A stretch of DNA of 57,713 bases. Source: an uncultured Bacteroides sp. (GTDB lineage: Bacteria; Bacteroidota; Bacteroidia; Bacteroidales; Bacteroidaceae). The stretch is taken from contig CANSEY010000026.1 of NCBI GenBank assembly GCA_947646015.1, positions 1-57,713 of the forward strand. The letters run 5' to 3'. Shown here piece after piece: positions 57,567-57,713 of the stretch (positions are counted from its first letter, which is position 1; each line of letters opens with the position of its first letter). The translations under genes were made by a program, and so were the position numbers. The notes under the pieces were generated by a model. That model had not been told where the DNA came from, ran no database searches, and saw nothing but the letters and a program-made list of their open reading frames with translations.

Positions 57567-57577
57567 GGGGGGGGGGG
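57567..57577. repeat. Poly-G tract (11 G) upstream of the last gene
   Basis: Eleven consecutive G lie 61 bases before the ATG at 57639, in an AT-rich region where promoter spacing would be set. Slippage could change the spacing. The rest of the 229-base gap shows only a small hairpin AGCAC/GTGCT near 57438-57455. Confidence 0.6.
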
Positions 57578-57638
57578 ATTTTAGTTTTTTGATAAAGTAT
57601 AACGCTGAAATAGTTTTTTATCTTTTAATAAACAATCT

Positions 57639-57713
57639 ATGAATAACATTTTAAAACAAGCGGGAGCAATTCTGTCGCTCTCGCTATTGTGTGGGATGCA
57701 GGTTTATGCGTTC
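57639..57713 (+). CDS. Start of a secreted protein, cut by window edge
   Basis: The first 25 codons give MNNILKQAGAILSLSLLCGM then QVYAF, a typical export signal with a possible cleavage after VYA. Only the N-terminus is inside the window, so no function can be assigned. It continues the PUL in the same direction. Confidence 0.7.
   Translation, partial: MNNILKQAGAILSLSLLCGMQVYAF

Noticed and set aside
1-57713. CRISPR arrays
   Set aside because: No series of regularly spaced direct repeats was seen in any gene-free region.

Overview
The window looks like chromosomal DNA of a Bacteroides species, most likely of the B. fragilis group. The clues are the order rpsU, xerC-type recombinase, hpf, then tRNA-Thr and tRNA-Tyr; -7 promoter boxes of the form TAnnTTTG; a SusC/SusD pair with a hybrid two-component regulator; a NanH-type sialidase; and the DcuB, AspA and periplasmic asparaginase cluster. 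The species is inferred from gene content and was not tested by a search.

Positions 1-22312 are core genome: tRNA genes, hpf, a tyrosine recombinase, rpsU, an M24 aminopeptidase, a gamma-carbonic-anhydrase-like protein, Kdo transferase, gltX, a PgpH-type c-di-AMP phosphodiesterase, a small tyrosine phosphatase, a secreted GH123-like protein, priA, a small outer-membrane barrel, tRNA-Ser(CGA) and a beta-propeller lipoprotein. An aspartate/asparagine block closes this part (aspA divergent from dcuB, ansB and a porin). Most of it appears intact.

Positions about 22313-31412 are a graveyard of transferred DNA. An IS110-type element splits an XRE regulator. It is followed by a frameshifted DUF2971 gene, an HsdM methylase with two stop codons and a deleted catalytic motif, and a broken DUF1016 nuclease gene cut off by a second, truncated IS110 copy. 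Next comes the remnant of an integrative mobilizable element (integrase, membrane protein, excisionase-like HTH protein, RepA-like ATPase), in which nearly every gene is broken. It ends two bases from the stop codon of the next gene.

Positions 31415-57713 form a polysaccharide utilization locus (PUL). A hybrid two-component system (HTCS) regulator reads leftward. An IS21-type element with a 6-bp target duplication sits between it and the rightward genes. These are a GH33 sialidase, a short signal-peptide gene fragment, an IS1182-type element, the 3' part of an N-acylglucosamine 2-epimerase gene, a NanT-like MFS transporter, a NanM-like kelch lipoprotein, SusC, SusD, GH16, GH20, GH16, a decayed GH35 copy, a chimeric relic, an intact GH35 and the start of another secreted protein. 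The enzyme set suggests desialylation followed by endo- and exo-cleavage of LacNAc-type chains, as in mucin O-glycans; this substrate is inferred.

The most notable finding is a 26-bp sequence found three times with identical spacing (21 nt) to a -7 box: before the sialidase, before susC, and inside the relic upstream of the intact GH35. It is a strong candidate operator for the HTCS. The relic itself is a fusion of sialidase 5' DNA with GH16 pieces. It shows the locus has been reshaped by duplication, deletion and insertion sequences, and may have given the last GH35 gene its own regulated promoter.
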